Shown piece by piece: positions 26,332 to 36,600 of a stretch of DNA of 61,125 nucleotides. The stretch is from assembly GCA_016181045.1 (NCBI GenBank), contig JACPAB010000002.1, positions 1 through 61,125 of the forward strand, written 5' to 3'. A program made the position numbers and the translations under genes. Within the stretch, counting starts at the first letter, position 1. The number at the start of each line of letters is the position of its first letter. Source of the stretch: Candidatus Yanofskyibacteriota bacterium (GTDB lineage: Bacteria; Patescibacteriota; Minisyncoccia; 2-02-FULL-40-12; GWA2-44-9). The notes beneath the pieces are model-generated. The model was not told the origin of the DNA, did not search any database, and saw only the letters and a list, made by a program, of their open reading frames with translations.

Positions 26332-27242
26332 ATAATTTAAATTACTATCTTGAACAAGCTCGGTTATCGCGCACGGCTCTTGGGCATTTCAATTTTGCTA
26401 CGGCGGACGTGTTGAGGGGGATCGTTGAGGCGTCCAAGGATGCCGGCGCCACTGCTGTAATGGTCGGTACATCCGAGGGAGAAGCGGGCTTCGTCGGTCT
26501 TAAAGAAGCTGTTGCTTTAGTTAAAGCGTTGCGGGAGGAGCTTAATTTTCCAGTTTTTCTGAATGCGGATCATTTCAAAAGTTTTGAGAAATGCAGAGAG
26601 GCAATAGATGCCGGATATGATTCGGTAATCATAGACCCCGTAGTAGAGATTTCGAATACCTTCGGTAAAGATAAATCGAAATCACACTACGGGGCAGGTG
26701 CGCCTGGTTTTATGGAAAAGGTGGTTATTACTAAAAAAGTTGTTGATTATGCTCGGTCAGTCAGCTCCTATATTTTAGTGGAAGGCGAGTTAGGATATTT
26801 GAAAGGTTCCTCTCAAATACAAACAAAAATTGAAATAACGCCCGCGGACTTTACCAAACCAAAAGAAGCAAAAGAATTTGTTGAAAAAACTGGAGTTAAT
26901 CAGTTGGCGGTTGTGTTTGGTAATATTCACGGAATAGTCACCGAGCAAGAAGAGAAGTTAGACATAGAGCATTTCAAAAAAATTATAACGGCGATGCCGG
27001 ATGTTTTCTATGTTCTTCACGGCGCATCGGGTTTGAAAGACGAGGATGTGGCCGCATCTATCAAAGCGGGAATAACCAACGTTCATTTTAACACCGAATT
27101 GCGGGTGGCTTACCGCAACGCCATCGACAAGGTTTTCCACGAAAAACCCAACGAAACCACGCCTTATAAATACCTCGGCCCCGCGGTAGAAGAGGTCAAA
27201 AAACTCGTCACCCAGAAGATTCACGTCTTCATGGGCAAATAG
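26328..27242 (+). CDS. Class II fructose-bisphosphate/ketose-bisphosphate aldolase family
   Basis: LGHFNFATADVLRGIVEASKDAGA..FLNADHFKSFEKCREAIDAGYDSVIID..LVEGELGYLKG..VLHGASGLKDEDVAASIKAGITNVHFNTELR. Confidence 0.9.
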   Translation: MNNLNYYLEQARLSRTALGHFNFATADVLRGIVEASKDAGATAVMVGTSEGEAGFVGLKEAVALVKALREELNFPVFLNADHFKSFEKCREAIDAGYDSVIIDPVVEISNTFGKDKSKSHYGAGAPGFMEKVVITKKVVDYARSVSSYILVEGELGYLKGSSQIQTKIEITPADFTKPKEAKEFVEKTGVNQLAVVFGNIHGIVTEQEEKLDIEHFKKIITAMPDVFYVLHGASGLKDEDVAASIKAGITNVHFNTELRVAYRNAIDKVFHEKPNETTPYKYLGPAVEEVKKLVTQKIHVFMGK

Positions 27243-27456
27243 CGAGTGGTACGGTATTTTTCAGCCCGTTCCGATTGCTCCAGCGGCAATCTCCACTTGT
27301 CCTCGCGACGGCGGGTTTCTCGCAGTTTCGATAAAGTTAACTAATTATTTAGATAGGAAATTGTGTAGCCTTCAGTTCTAAATGGCAAGCATTCCTAACT
27401 ACTCAAAACACCAAGCCCGCCTGTTGCGGGTCTGAAAAATACCGTGCCACCTCGCT
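27241..27456. repeat. Long inverted repeat element
   Basis: AGCGAGTGGTACGGTATTTTTCAG (27241-27264) versus CTGAAAAATACCGTGCCACCTCGCT (27432-27456). Confidence 0.75.
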
Positions 27457-27509
27457 TTAACTATCGCAGTTTGATTGACAAATGAGATTTTCGACGATAG
27501 TATAAAATT

Positions 27510-27716
27510 ATGAATAAACAAATTTCATGCAATGGCGGTTGCGACAAAACGTGGCCGGATGACCAAGTAAAGTGGCATCACAACCCGGGCATTAGGGTCG
27601 GTGGCAGAGCGGTCGAAGAAGGCGCAGATTTCAAAGCCGATGAACCGGCCAAGATGTGCGAGGGGTGCTTTCAAAAGCTTCCGGACGAACAGAAGCGGGT
27701 GTGGCCGGAAATATAA
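27510..27716 (+). CDS. Hypothetical small Cys-containing protein
   Basis: MNKQISCNGGCDKTWPDDQVKWHHNPG..AKMCEGCFQKLPDEQKRVWPE. Confidence 0.55.
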   Translation: MNKQISCNGGCDKTWPDDQVKWHHNPGIRVGGRAVEEGADFKADEPAKMCEGCFQKLPDEQKRVWPEI

Positions 27717-27721
27717 TCACC

Positions 27722-27988
27722 ATGAACAAAAAACTTATAGCTAAAGAATGGTTAGTATTTTTGAAATGGCTTTTGATTGGCGTTGTTGTAATGCCGCTTT
27801 TTCTTGGAATACTGGTTTTGTTCATAGATGGTGATGTTATGTTTGGCTACATAATGAAGGCATTATACTCGGATATGTTTGGCGGAGATGTAGAATGGGG
27901 ACCAGTGGGAACTTGGCTTTGGATACTTATACCTTATGGAATTTTCAATTTGGTTAGGTCGATAAAATGGGCAAGAAGAAATCAATAA
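27722..27988 (+). CDS. Small membrane protein
   Basis: MNKKLIAKEWLVFLKWLLIGVVVMPLFLGILVLFIDGD.. with second TM; ATG at 27722 preferred. Confidence 0.5.
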   Translation: MNKKLIAKEWLVFLKWLLIGVVVMPLFLGILVLFIDGDVMFGYIMKALYSDMFGGDVEWGPVGTWLWILIPYGIFNLVRSIKWARRNQ

Positions 27989-28322
27989 GCCAAGAACCTA
28001 TTCAACCGCCTCAAAAATGTTAAAAGCTCGGTTTTTAACATTTTTATGACTATTCACTCAATCTAAGCGAAAACCCCTCCCAATTACCGACCGTTTGCCT
28101 CCGAGGAGAACACAATGATTAAATTGACCGAAAATTTGCTTATTCAATAAATTTTAGCCGGAAAATCCTGATAAGGAGGAACGGATGCTAAAATTTATTA
28201 AGCAACATTGAGAGTTAATTTAAGCATTTGTCCGAAGGAGACCGAAGGCGCAGGCAACAGGTCGAAAATGGGCGAATGCTTGATTTTAAATAAAATTTCG
28301 AGTATTATAATAGAGCTTATTT

Positions 28323-29060
28323 ATGGCTACCAAGCAGCAAAAAATTGAATTAAATGCCGCCAAGCGCGTAGCTATCGGCGGACGGCTGAACTCATTAAGA
28401 AAATCCGGATATGTGCCGGCGATTTTGTACGGAAAAAATCAGGAGCCGCTTCCCTTGCAGGTTCCGTTGAAGGACTTCATAAAGGCGTTCGAATCAGCCG
28501 GAGAATCAACCCTTGTTTACATAAATGTCGACGGGCAGGCCTATCCGGTTATTATTCATGATGTCGCCAGAGACCCCGTTTCAGACGATGTTCTTCATGC
28601 CGATTTTTATAAGGTTCGGCTCGACCAAAAAATCAAGGCCAATGTTCCGGTAGAATTTACCGGTGAGTCGCCGGCAGTAAAAGATCTGCTGGGTATTTTC
28701 GTAAGGAATGTGAACGAACTGGAAGTTGAAGGATTGCCCCAGGACATGCCCCACGAGATTACCATCGATATTTCTGGAATGAATAATTTCGGCGACCAGA
28801 TCCTGGTCAAAGACATAAAACTCGCCTCCGGACTAAGAATAGTCGGCGAAGAGGATGAGATAATTGCCACTGTTCAGGAGCCGATGTCTCAGGAAGAGCT
28901 TGAAAAGGCATTGGAGGCGCCGACCGAAACAGCGGAAGACGTCAAGGTCATCGAAAAAGAGAAAGAAGAGGAACCAGCCGAAGCCGAAGGCGAAGTGGCG
29001 CCGGAATCACCTCAAGAACAAAAAAGTGAGCAGAAGCCCCAGCCAGAGAAGAACAAATAA
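28323..29060 (+). CDS. rplY: 50S ribosomal protein L25/general stress protein Ctc
   Basis: AAKRVAIGGRLNSLRKSGYVPAILYGKNQEPLPLQVPLKDFIKAFESAGESTLVYINVDGQAYPVIIHDVARDPVSDDVLHADFYKV. Confidence 0.95.
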   Translation: MATKQQKIELNAAKRVAIGGRLNSLRKSGYVPAILYGKNQEPLPLQVPLKDFIKAFESAGESTLVYINVDGQAYPVIIHDVARDPVSDDVLHADFYKVRLDQKIKANVPVEFTGESPAVKDLLGIFVRNVNELEVEGLPQDMPHEITIDISGMNNFGDQILVKDIKLASGLRIVGEEDEIIATVQEPMSQEELEKALEAPTETAEDVKVIEKEKEEEPAEAEGEVAPESPQEQKSEQKPQPEKNK

Positions 29061-29144
29061 AGTCCATCCGTTTCTCGACAGCCAATTTTTCAGTTGTCCT
29101 CCCCAGCCCGGTTCCGATTGGAAGACCGGGCTTTTGATTTCTCG

Positions 29145-29909
29145 TTATTGATTAGATAAGGCGTCTATGACAGGGTCCAGCGCTCCGGCCATTATTCTGT
29201 CTATGTTGCCCCAGCTTTTTTTGATGCGGTGGTCGGTTATCCTGTCCTGCGGGAAGTTGTAGGTCCGTATTTTTTCCGAACGGTCCCCGGTACCTATTTG
29301 TTTCCGGCGTTCTTCGGTGATGTTCCCGGTTTCTTCGATCTTTTTTATTTCCAGAAGTTTAGCTCTCAATATATCCATGGCCTTGTCCCGGTTCCTTTGC
29401 TGGGATCTTTCCTGTCTGGAAGAAACGACTATGCCGGACGGCTTGTGAAGTATGCGGACGGCGGTCTCCACTTTGTTTACGTTTTGGCCTCCGGGACCTC
29501 CGGCACGGGAGAAGGTGATCTCGAGTTCGTCTGGACGTATCTGAAGTTCGTTTTCACCGGCTTTTCGAAGCACTGCCACCGTGGCGGTCGAAGTGTGTAT
29601 CCGGCCGCCCTTTTCCGTTTTAGGAACTCTTTGGACTCTGTGAACTCCCGATTCATTGCGCATCTTGGTATATGCGTTTGGCCCCTTGATCTCAAAAACG
29701 ACGGACTTATATCCGCCGATGTTGTTTTGGTTGGAGTCGATGATGTCCAAACCCCAGCCCTTGGATGCCGCATATTTTTTGTAGAGGTAAAAAAGTTCCG
29801 CGGCAAAAAGAGCGGCTTCATCGCCGCCCGCTCCGGCACGTATTTCGACAATAGCTTCATCCGATAAGTTGCGCGGTTTTTGGTTGGGCTGGTATGGGAC
29901 GTAAGTCAT
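29145..29909 (-). CDS. prfA: Peptide chain release factor 1, N-terminally short
   Basis: [56 protein letters not shown] (PxT) ..[21 protein letters not shown] (GGQ). Confidence 0.95.
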   Translation of the reverse strand: MTYVPYQPNQKPRNLSDEAIVEIRAGAGGDEAALFAAELFYLYKKYAASKGWGLDIIDSNQNNIGGYKSVVFEIKGPNAYTKMRNESGVHRVQRVPKTEKGGRIHTSTATVAVLRKAGENELQIRPDELEITFSRAGGPGGQNVNKVETAVRILHKPSGIVVSSRQERSQQRNRDKAMDILRAKLLEIKKIEETGNITEERRKQIGTGDRSEKIRTYNFPQDRITDHRIKKSWGNIDRIMAGALDPVIDALSNQ

Positions 29910-30199
29910 TATTTTCTCGCTTTCTTTTTGCCAAGCGAAGATCTCTGAGTTCTCGGAGTGGTTTCCTGGTCGTGCTTTAGCCGGCCGAGGAACTCTGTAG
30001 ATTTCTCGAGTTTCTTTTTAAACTTCTCAACCCTTCCTCTGGTATCGAGGATCTTTTCTTGTCCGGTATAGAAAGGATGGCAATTGGAGCAAATTCCAGT
30101 CGAAACTTCCGGCGAAGTCGAGCCGGTCGTCCATTTGTTTCCACATGCGCAATGGACTTTAGCGTTATCAAAATACTTCGGATGGATGTCTTGTTTCAT
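29909..30199 (-). CDS. rpmE: 50S ribosomal protein L31
   Basis: [63 protein letters not shown]. Confidence 0.95.
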   Translation of the reverse strand: MKQDIHPKYFDNAKVHCACGNKWTTGSTSPEVSTGICSNCHPFYTGQEKILDTRGRVEKFKKKLEKSTEFLGRLKHDQETTPRTQRSSLGKKKARK

Positions 30200-30260
30200 G
30201 GCTATATTTTAACATGAGAGGGTTGATTTTACAAGGACTATCTGGTAACATAGTTCGGGT

Positions 30261-31019
30261 ATGGCTGAACTTAATACTATGGGACTCCAGGTCAATCCCG
30301 AACAAAGCCGCGAGGGCTCGCAGCGCGCCTCTGCTTCGTACGGGATCAATTACGAAGACATGCTCAAGGCGGGTATGCATTACGGTCGGAAAAGGACCGT
30401 TTTAAATCCGTCCATGAATCGCTATGTCTTTACTGTCAGGGATGGCATTTGCATTATAGACCTGCTTAAGACCCAAGCCCAGCTTATGAATTCCATGGAA
30501 TTCCTCAAAAGAACCATAAATCCGCCGGCTGGTGGGGTGGGATTGGTTCTTTTTGTCGGGATTACCAAGCAATCCAGTGAGTCGATGAAAAGCTTGGCGG
30601 AGTCCTTTAATATGCCCTATGTTATCGACAGGTGGCTGGGCGGAACTCTGACCAACTATAAGGTTATCAACGCCAGGGTCAAAAAACTCGAGGAGTTAGA
30701 GAACGATATGAAGACCGGAGCCCTGGATAAGTACACCAAAAAGGAACGCTTGATGCTCACGAGAGAGCTGGTAAAAATGAAGGTCAGGTTCGATGGTCTG
30801 AAAAAACTCACCCGCTTGCCTGATGCCATCTTCGTATCCTCGCTGAAGGAGAGCTCGTTAGCCGTTAAAGAGGCCAAAAAGATGGGCATCAAAGTTGTGG
30901 GTATTGCCAACACGGATTCCAATCCGGAAGAGATCGATTATGTGATTCCGGCAAATGACCGCTCAAAGAAGTCGGTGGACTTGATAGTTGATATAATCAC
31001 CAAAGAATTAGCAGAATAA
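30261..31019 (+). CDS. rpsB: 30S ribosomal protein S2
   Basis: DMLKAGMHYGRKRTVLNPSMNRYVFTVRDGICIIDLLKT..VIDRWLGGTLTNYKVINARVKKLEELE..GIANTDSNPEEIDYVIPANDRSKKSVDLI. Confidence 0.97.
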   Translation: MAELNTMGLQVNPEQSREGSQRASASYGINYEDMLKAGMHYGRKRTVLNPSMNRYVFTVRDGICIIDLLKTQAQLMNSMEFLKRTINPPAGGVGLVLFVGITKQSSESMKSLAESFNMPYVIDRWLGGTLTNYKVINARVKKLEELENDMKTGALDKYTKKERLMLTRELVKMKVRFDGLKKLTRLPDAIFVSSLKESSLAVKEAKKMGIKVVGIANTDSNPEEIDYVIPANDRSKKSVDLIVDIITKELAE

Positions 31020-31046
31020 AATTACAAGTCCGACTTGTAAAAAAAT

Positions 31047-31496
31047 ATGGTAAATACTGACAAAATAAAGCAGTTGCGCGACAGCACCGGGCTCCCTCTC
31101 GGCCAAATAAAAAGGGCTATTGATGAGGCCGGAGGAGACGAAGCTAAAGCACGAGAAATATTGAAGGCCCAAGGCGTTGCTGTGGCCGCAAAAAAGTCAT
31201 CCCGAGAAGTAAAAGAGGGGGTGATTGACTCCTACATTCATGCCAATAAGAAGTTGGGAGCCATGGTGGAGGTTTTGTGTGAAACGGACTTCGTAGCCAG
31301 AAACGTCGAATTCCAAAAACTGGCCCACGACCTGGCCATGCACATAGCTGCAGCAAGACCGGAAACTCCCGATGGCCTTATGGCCCAGCCCTTCGTCAAA
31401 GACCCAGCTATAACCATAAAAGAGCTCATCAACCAATATGTCGCCAAACTGGGAGAGAATATCCAAGTCGGCCGGTTTGAGATATTTGAGGTCTAA
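31047..31496 (+). CDS. tsf: Elongation factor Ts, short form
   Basis: [82 protein letters not shown]. Confidence 0.95.
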   Translation: MVNTDKIKQLRDSTGLPLGQIKRAIDEAGGDEAKAREILKAQGVAVAAKKSSREVKEGVIDSYIHANKKLGAMVEVLCETDFVARNVEFQKLAHDLAMHIAAARPETPDGLMAQPFVKDPAITIKELINQYVAKLGENIQVGRFEIFEV

Positions 31497-31501
31497 ATAA
31501 A

Positions 31502-32095
31502 ATGTACCTGCTCATTCCTCTTATTTTAATTTTGGCGTCTGCGGGAGGCATCTTTTTCATTGTTTGGAGAAAGGTGCCCTATCTTAAGAAGCTTACCGTG
31601 ACCGACGTTCAGTCCGGACAGAGCATCTGGTCCGACCTTTTCCCGGAATTGGCTAACGGAGTCAACAGCACCCGGCTCAAACACTATCGCGGGGTTTGGC
31701 TGCTTGAGCTTGAGAAGTTCCTTCGTCGCTTGAGATTAATGTCCATGAAAATGGACAGAATGTCGGACTCCCTTATTAAAAGGATAAGGAATGTAACAGA
31801 AAGAAAACATCCTTCAGCCGGGGTTTCACCTGCGGCCTCGGCTTCACCTTCGGCGACTGCAGAGTCGATAAGGGAAACAGTAGAGGACTTAAAGCGCGAA
31901 GAGCAGAAATTGATAATCGAAATAGCCAAAGACCCCAAGAACTCCTCACTCTACGAAGTGTTGGGTGATCTCTATGTAAAAATGTCCAATTTCGCCGACG
32001 CAAAAGAGTCGTATGAAGCGGCAATAGAACTCAATCCGGCCAACGAGGAACTCAAAAAGAAGCATTCTCAAGCGGTTGAAAATGTGGTAAAATAA
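31502..32095 (+). CDS. Membrane-anchored TPR protein
   Basis: TM N-terminus; SSLYEVLGDLYVKMSNFADAKESYEAAIELNPANEEL. Confidence 0.7.
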   Translation: MYLLIPLILILASAGGIFFIVWRKVPYLKKLTVTDVQSGQSIWSDLFPELANGVNSTRLKHYRGVWLLELEKFLRRLRLMSMKMDRMSDSLIKRIRNVTERKHPSAGVSPAASASPSATAESIRETVEDLKREEQKLIIEIAKDPKNSSLYEVLGDLYVKMSNFADAKESYEAAIELNPANEELKKKHSQAVENVVK

Positions 32096-32108
32096 GGTGT
32101 CTCAAATT

Positions 32109-32182
32109 GCCCGTGTAGCTTAGTGGCAAAGCAGTGGTCTTGTAACCCACCGACGGGTGTTCGATTCACCCCGCGGGCTCCA
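32109..32182 (+). tRNA. tRNA-Thr (TGT)
   Basis: GCCCGTG acceptor paired with CGCGGGC, loop CTTGTAA, encoded CCA. Confidence 0.9.
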
Positions 32183-32258
32183 GATCTTTGAAATTTCTCA
32201 TAGTAAAGTAGTCAATTAAATAAATTGCCGAATAGCTAATTGTGTGATATGGTTAAGC

Positions 32259-33044
32259 ATGCCTAAACGATGGAGCATAATTGAAGAAAGAGTCAGGAAA
32301 TTAGAGCTAGTAAAATTGTATATTAAAGAGAATAAGACCATAGGTGAGATTGCTCGCGGTCTTGGTTTGGGAGAATCAAGCGTGTATCAAAGATTGTTAA
32401 GACTGGGTATTAAGCCCATTCCGTTCAAGAAAAAAACTTATAAAAACATAAATTATAATGTCATTATTCCAAAAATATATTCTGAAAAACTAGCTGAAAT
32501 GGTGGGAATTTTGCTAGGTGATGGACATCTTACTCCTACCCAGGTTACAGTAACTTTGGGTAAAAAAGATGAGTACACGGGCTATATTAGCGATTTAATG
32601 ACAAGCCTTTTCAATGTAAAGCCCAAGACTTCTGTAACTAAGGAAGGGCATTATATAATTTATTTAGGATCTGCCAGGCTTGTTCGCTGGTTTTTGAAAA
32701 TGGGATTATGCTTTAATAAAGTTAAAAATCAGGTTGATATACCACCTTGGTGCATAAGAAGAAAAAATTATATGATAAATACTATTAGGGGTTTAATTGA
32801 TACAGATGGATCAGTATATAAATTAAGATTTGGTACACAAATATCATTTTGCAACCGATCCTTACCGCTTATGAAGGCTGTTAGGACTATGCTTATTAGA
32901 CTAGGATTTAAGCCTTCAAAGATAAGTAGCCATAATATTTATCTAACTAGATCTGGGGACCTACTTAAATATTATAAAGAAGTAGGTTTCAATAATAAAA
33001 AGCACGAGAAAAGATTTTTAGAATTTGATGGGCGGTTCGGATAG
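32259..33044 (+). CDS. LAGLIDADG homing endonuclease with N-terminal HTH
   Basis: IGEIARGLGLGESSVYQRL (HTH), LAEMVGILLGDGHLT and INTIRGLIDTDGSVY (two LAGLIDADG motifs); stop codon lies in tRNA-Tyr; ORF start 32244 or 32259. Confidence 0.85.
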   Translation: MPKRWSIIEERVRKLELVKLYIKENKTIGEIARGLGLGESSVYQRLLRLGIKPIPFKKKTYKNINYNVIIPKIYSEKLAEMVGILLGDGHLTPTQVTVTLGKKDEYTGYISDLMTSLFNVKPKTSVTKEGHYIIYLGSARLVRWFLKMGLCFNKVKNQVDIPPWCIRRKNYMINTIRGLIDTDGSVYKLRFGTQISFCNRSLPLMKAVRTMLIRLGFKPSKISSHNIYLTRSGDLLKYYKEVGFNNKKHEKRFLEFDGRFG

Positions 33045-33113
33045 CGGCAATTCCATCGCGCTGTAAACGCGACGACCGTTCGGTCTACGGGGGTTCGAGT
33101 CCCTCACCGCCCA
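33030..33113 (+). tRNA. tRNA-Tyr (GTA), type II with long variable arm
   Basis: GGGCGGT/ACCGCCC acceptor, TCGCG-CTGTAAA-CGCGA anticodon arm, CGACCGTTCGGTC variable arm. Confidence 0.92.
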
Positions 33114-33135
33114 CAGGAAGAGCAATGGGGTTCAT

Positions 33136-33209
33136 GCCTGGGTAGCTCAGTTAGTTAGAGCACGTCATTGGTAATGACGAGGTCGCCAGTGCAATTCTGG
33201 CCCCAGGCT
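33136..33209 (+). tRNA. tRNA-Thr (GGT)
   Basis: GCCTGGG/CCCAGGC acceptor, CGTCA-TTGGTAA-TGACG anticodon arm. Confidence 0.9.
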
Positions 33210-33292
33210 CAAGGTCGTTAAATAGCCATTAGTTATTAGCCACTAGAAATTAGAATCTAAGTCCTAATGGCTAAGTTCTAATTACTAAATAT

Positions 33293-33457
33293 ATGTCACA
33301 AGAAAATTTGTTAAGATTAAAGTGTTCTGTCTGCAAGCGGGCCAACTATTACACCACGAAGAACAAGAAAACCGTCGAGCGGAAGCTGGAGTTCAAGAAG
33401 TTCTGCAAGTGGTGCAAGAAAAGCACGCCACATAAAGAGGCGAGGATTACAGGCTAA
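33293..33457 (+). CDS. rpmG: 50S ribosomal protein L33
   Basis: MSQENLLRLKCSVCKRANYYTTKNKKTVERKLEFKKFCKWCKKSTPHKEARITG translated by eye; absent from the ORF track because it is below 60 aa. Confidence 0.93.
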   Translation: MSQENLLRLKCSVCKRANYYTTKNKKTVERKLEFKKFCKWCKKSTPHKEARITG

Positions 33458-33465
33458 TGCCTGTT

Positions 33466-33536
33466 GGGAGTGTCGTTCAATGGTAGGACTCTTCTCTCCA
33501 AAAGAAGGTATCCCCGTTCGAGTCGGGGCACTCCCG
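33466..33536 (+). tRNA. tRNA-Trp (CCA)
   Basis: GGGAGTG/CACTCCC acceptor, CTTCT-CTCCAAA-AGAAG anticodon arm. Confidence 0.85.
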
Positions 33537-33542
33537 CAGTAA

Positions 33543-33577
33543 AAACATAAAACGGCATACCAGGCCGTTTTATGTTT
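33543..33577 (+). terminator. Rho-independent terminator
   Basis: AAACATAAAACGGC-ataccag-GCCGTTTTATGTTT. Confidence 0.7.
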
Positions 33578-33651
33578 GACTTGTCAATATTGTGTTGAAT
33601 TTTTTTTTGATATCATTGTGGCAAGAACATTAAAAACTCGCGAGGAAAAAG

Positions 33652-36600
33652 ATGGTCACCAAAAAATCGAAGCGTCTTGCTCCGGAAGAGAACGCAAGGG
33701 TCAAAAAGCGCTTGAGGCATCTTTGGAAAATGTCCGAAGGTGAAAAGGGGAAATTCATCGACCTTGTAAGAAGAGATGAATTCCTGAAGAGTGTCGGCCA
33801 GAATTGGGACAATTGCGACCACAAAGCCGAACGGATGGGCTTTTATAAGAGAGGAGAGAACTTGAACTCGAGATTTTGGATAACCAAGTTCGAAAAGGAA
33901 CACCCGGAGGCCCAGAAGCGTCTGGATGTGGTATTGGCAGACAGTACCACTTCGATGCAAAAGATACTTGATGATTTCAAGGAATTCGGCATCAAAAATG
34001 ATGACCAACTCAGAAAATACGCCAGAACCAAGGGTATCAATATTAAAAAGGGGAAGACGGACACAAGCATTGCTTATGACAGAAGGACTGCCGAGCTTGT
34101 GCAAAGCGGCATTCTTGTCAACGGCGGTCTCGATAAGATGCTTTCAACCCTGAAGGCGGAATTCTCGAGCACCGTGAGGAACATTACCCAAAAATCGCTT
34201 GCGGCAGAGATCGAAGCGGTCATCTGGAACAAGAAGGCCGAGGAAGCGTTCCGGCATGTAGTCGGCCACGACTTGCCTCTGGAAAGATTCAGCAAATACC
34301 ACCCCCATATCCCGCAGGATATGCTTAAGCGAAAAGCGAAGACCCTGACCGGTCTAAGCAATGTTCAGCACCCCGTGGCTTTTTTGAAGGGCCTGGGCAG
34401 GATCGGCGATCTTGAGGGCCTGGATGGTTCATTCGAGCTGCCCAAGAGCGGTTCGGCGAATCCTTATCCTGTTTCCGTGAAAAGCGATAACCCGTGGGTC
34501 AGGGTCATCAATGGCGCAAATATCGGTTTGAGGCACAAGCGCTTGATCGAGGAAAACCCCGTGCGCCGCGCTCTCGCCGACGCGACCAGAAGCGGCGATG
34601 ACGTGGTGTTCATCGTCAATCCTTTTGACATTGAGATCAAAAAAGCCGCTGGCGGTTTGAGAGTCCAGAGGTCATTTGCCTCCGGTCTTAACGTGAACCT
34701 GAAACTGCTCGATCCTTTTTACAGGGACCGGCTCGAACATAATCACGACGGCAACCGCATCGTCTACGAGATCGTTGCCGAAAGATTCGTTAATATGCTC
34801 TCCGGATTGGCCAAGATCGCCAATCGTCCCGACGGCACGCCGGAATTTTCCGGCCAAGTGTTCGTCATCCTCGGCTATAAGGAAGAGGAAGTCGTTGCCA
34901 ATGCCGCCGCTTGGGAGTTGGGCTACAAGACCCGGCTCAAGCAGGAGCAGATCGAAGCGGAGATCAAGTCGGTTAAATCCGCGATTGCCAGCGGGGAAGA
35001 AAATATCGGAGGGGTTGACCTGTATGAGGAGCTCAACAACCTTGTGAACCTCAAAGCCAGGGTTATCCAATCCAATATTAACGACGAGGAATTGCAGAAA
35101 TATGCCCGCAAGGTCATGCACTTCGTCGTTAAAAAGATCGAAGAGTCGATCCCCAACGCCAAAGTCATCGGACAAGGGACGACTTTTGTGAATGTGAACG
35201 GGAACGTCGTTGACTTCAATGTTCCTTCACATCTCCAGGTTACTGACGGACTCTTGTCCAACTACAACAGAACCCATGGCGCCAGATCGGTCAGGCAGGA
35301 AACCGCCAGAACGACGGTTATCTGCCATCCCTATTCCCTGAATTTCCGTATGACCTCGAGAGAGATCAACGTCGGGAACAGAAGGGCCGAAGCAAGGGTA
35401 TTCGTCGCGCCTATCTGCGTCGACGGAAAGTTCTTGCGAGACGCTTTGCGCGATTCGGTCAGGAGCGCCCACCCCATCTCAAAAGTCGTCTTTTCTTCCC
35501 AATTCAGCCCCGGCGTGTTGCGGCTGCGCTTCAGCCAGGGGATAGTAAGCGCCGACCCCATTCCGATCGAGGCGTTGTCGAGGAAATCGAGTCCGGCCAA
35601 AACTGGCAAGCATCATACCGATGCCAAATACATCTGGAACATGGTTGCTACCGACCCGCATTTCGGTTCGAGGAACCGGGAAGAGGTCTGGAGCCATGCC
35701 GCCAAGGGCTCGCTCGGCGTCTCCGACGCGGTCATCCAGATGATGCGAGATGCCAAGTTGTGCGAAGGCGGCAAACTGCCCGTCCATCTTTATACCGTTA
35801 ATGACGACCCGACGCAGGGTAATCACTACGATACCCATAAACAGCCGCATCCCGAGCAGATGTCCTATCAGGCGATGGAGAGGTTGATGCCGACTTTGGC
35901 CACTAAAGAGGAAGTTGTGGCGTTCGCCCTCAATCAGTTCCGGAAGAGGGGTTCCGATTGGCTTCAGGAGCAGATCGAACAAGTCAAGGAACGGCACATC
36001 GAGCCGAACCTGGACTTCTTCGGTTCCATTCTGCATCGGGTCGTGAGATCCGGACTGGTCATTCGGGGCGTCAGTGAGATTCACGGCGTTCCTTATGACA
36101 GAAGAGACCTTGGCGCCATCAACTGGGGGACAGGCAACCACCTTGAATCCACCATTGACAGGAACCTGACCGAAGGCGTTGAGTATGCCAAGCACTTGAG
36201 GGCCTTGCTCTATGGCGAATGGCAGAATCAGAAGGATCTGATTGACCGTTTGGTTGCCGCTCCTCTTGAGGGCAATCAGTATTTCGCTTGGGGCATAGTG
36301 AATGCGCCCGGCGGATACGAGTGGGCAGTCGAATTCAGAAGCGATCCCACCCGGCTATCAACCTGGGCCGACCCGCTTAAGGCGGCTGTCACCAACGACG
36401 CGCTTCGCGGCGATTATGGCCTGTTCATGACCGGCCACAAGACGCTGAAAGTTTACGGAGATAAGCATTTCTTCTCGGCAGTGAATACCGAGCATGCCTT
36501 CTATCATATGTGCGCCTCCGGCACGTCAACCGACCTTTACGGCCACAGAGGATTCCCTCCGAACAACACCGGCGTGTCCTTTGTCGGCCTGCCGGCCGAA

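Noticed and set aside
32109-33113. tRNA with a long intron encoding the LAGLIDADG protein
   Set aside because: tRNA-Thr and tRNA-Tyr are each complete with paired acceptor stems; no exon halves remain.
35479-36195. 238-aa minus-strand ORF opposite the 1020-aa gene
   Set aside because: Embedded antisense to a longer intact ORF with better codon pattern; no recognisable domain.
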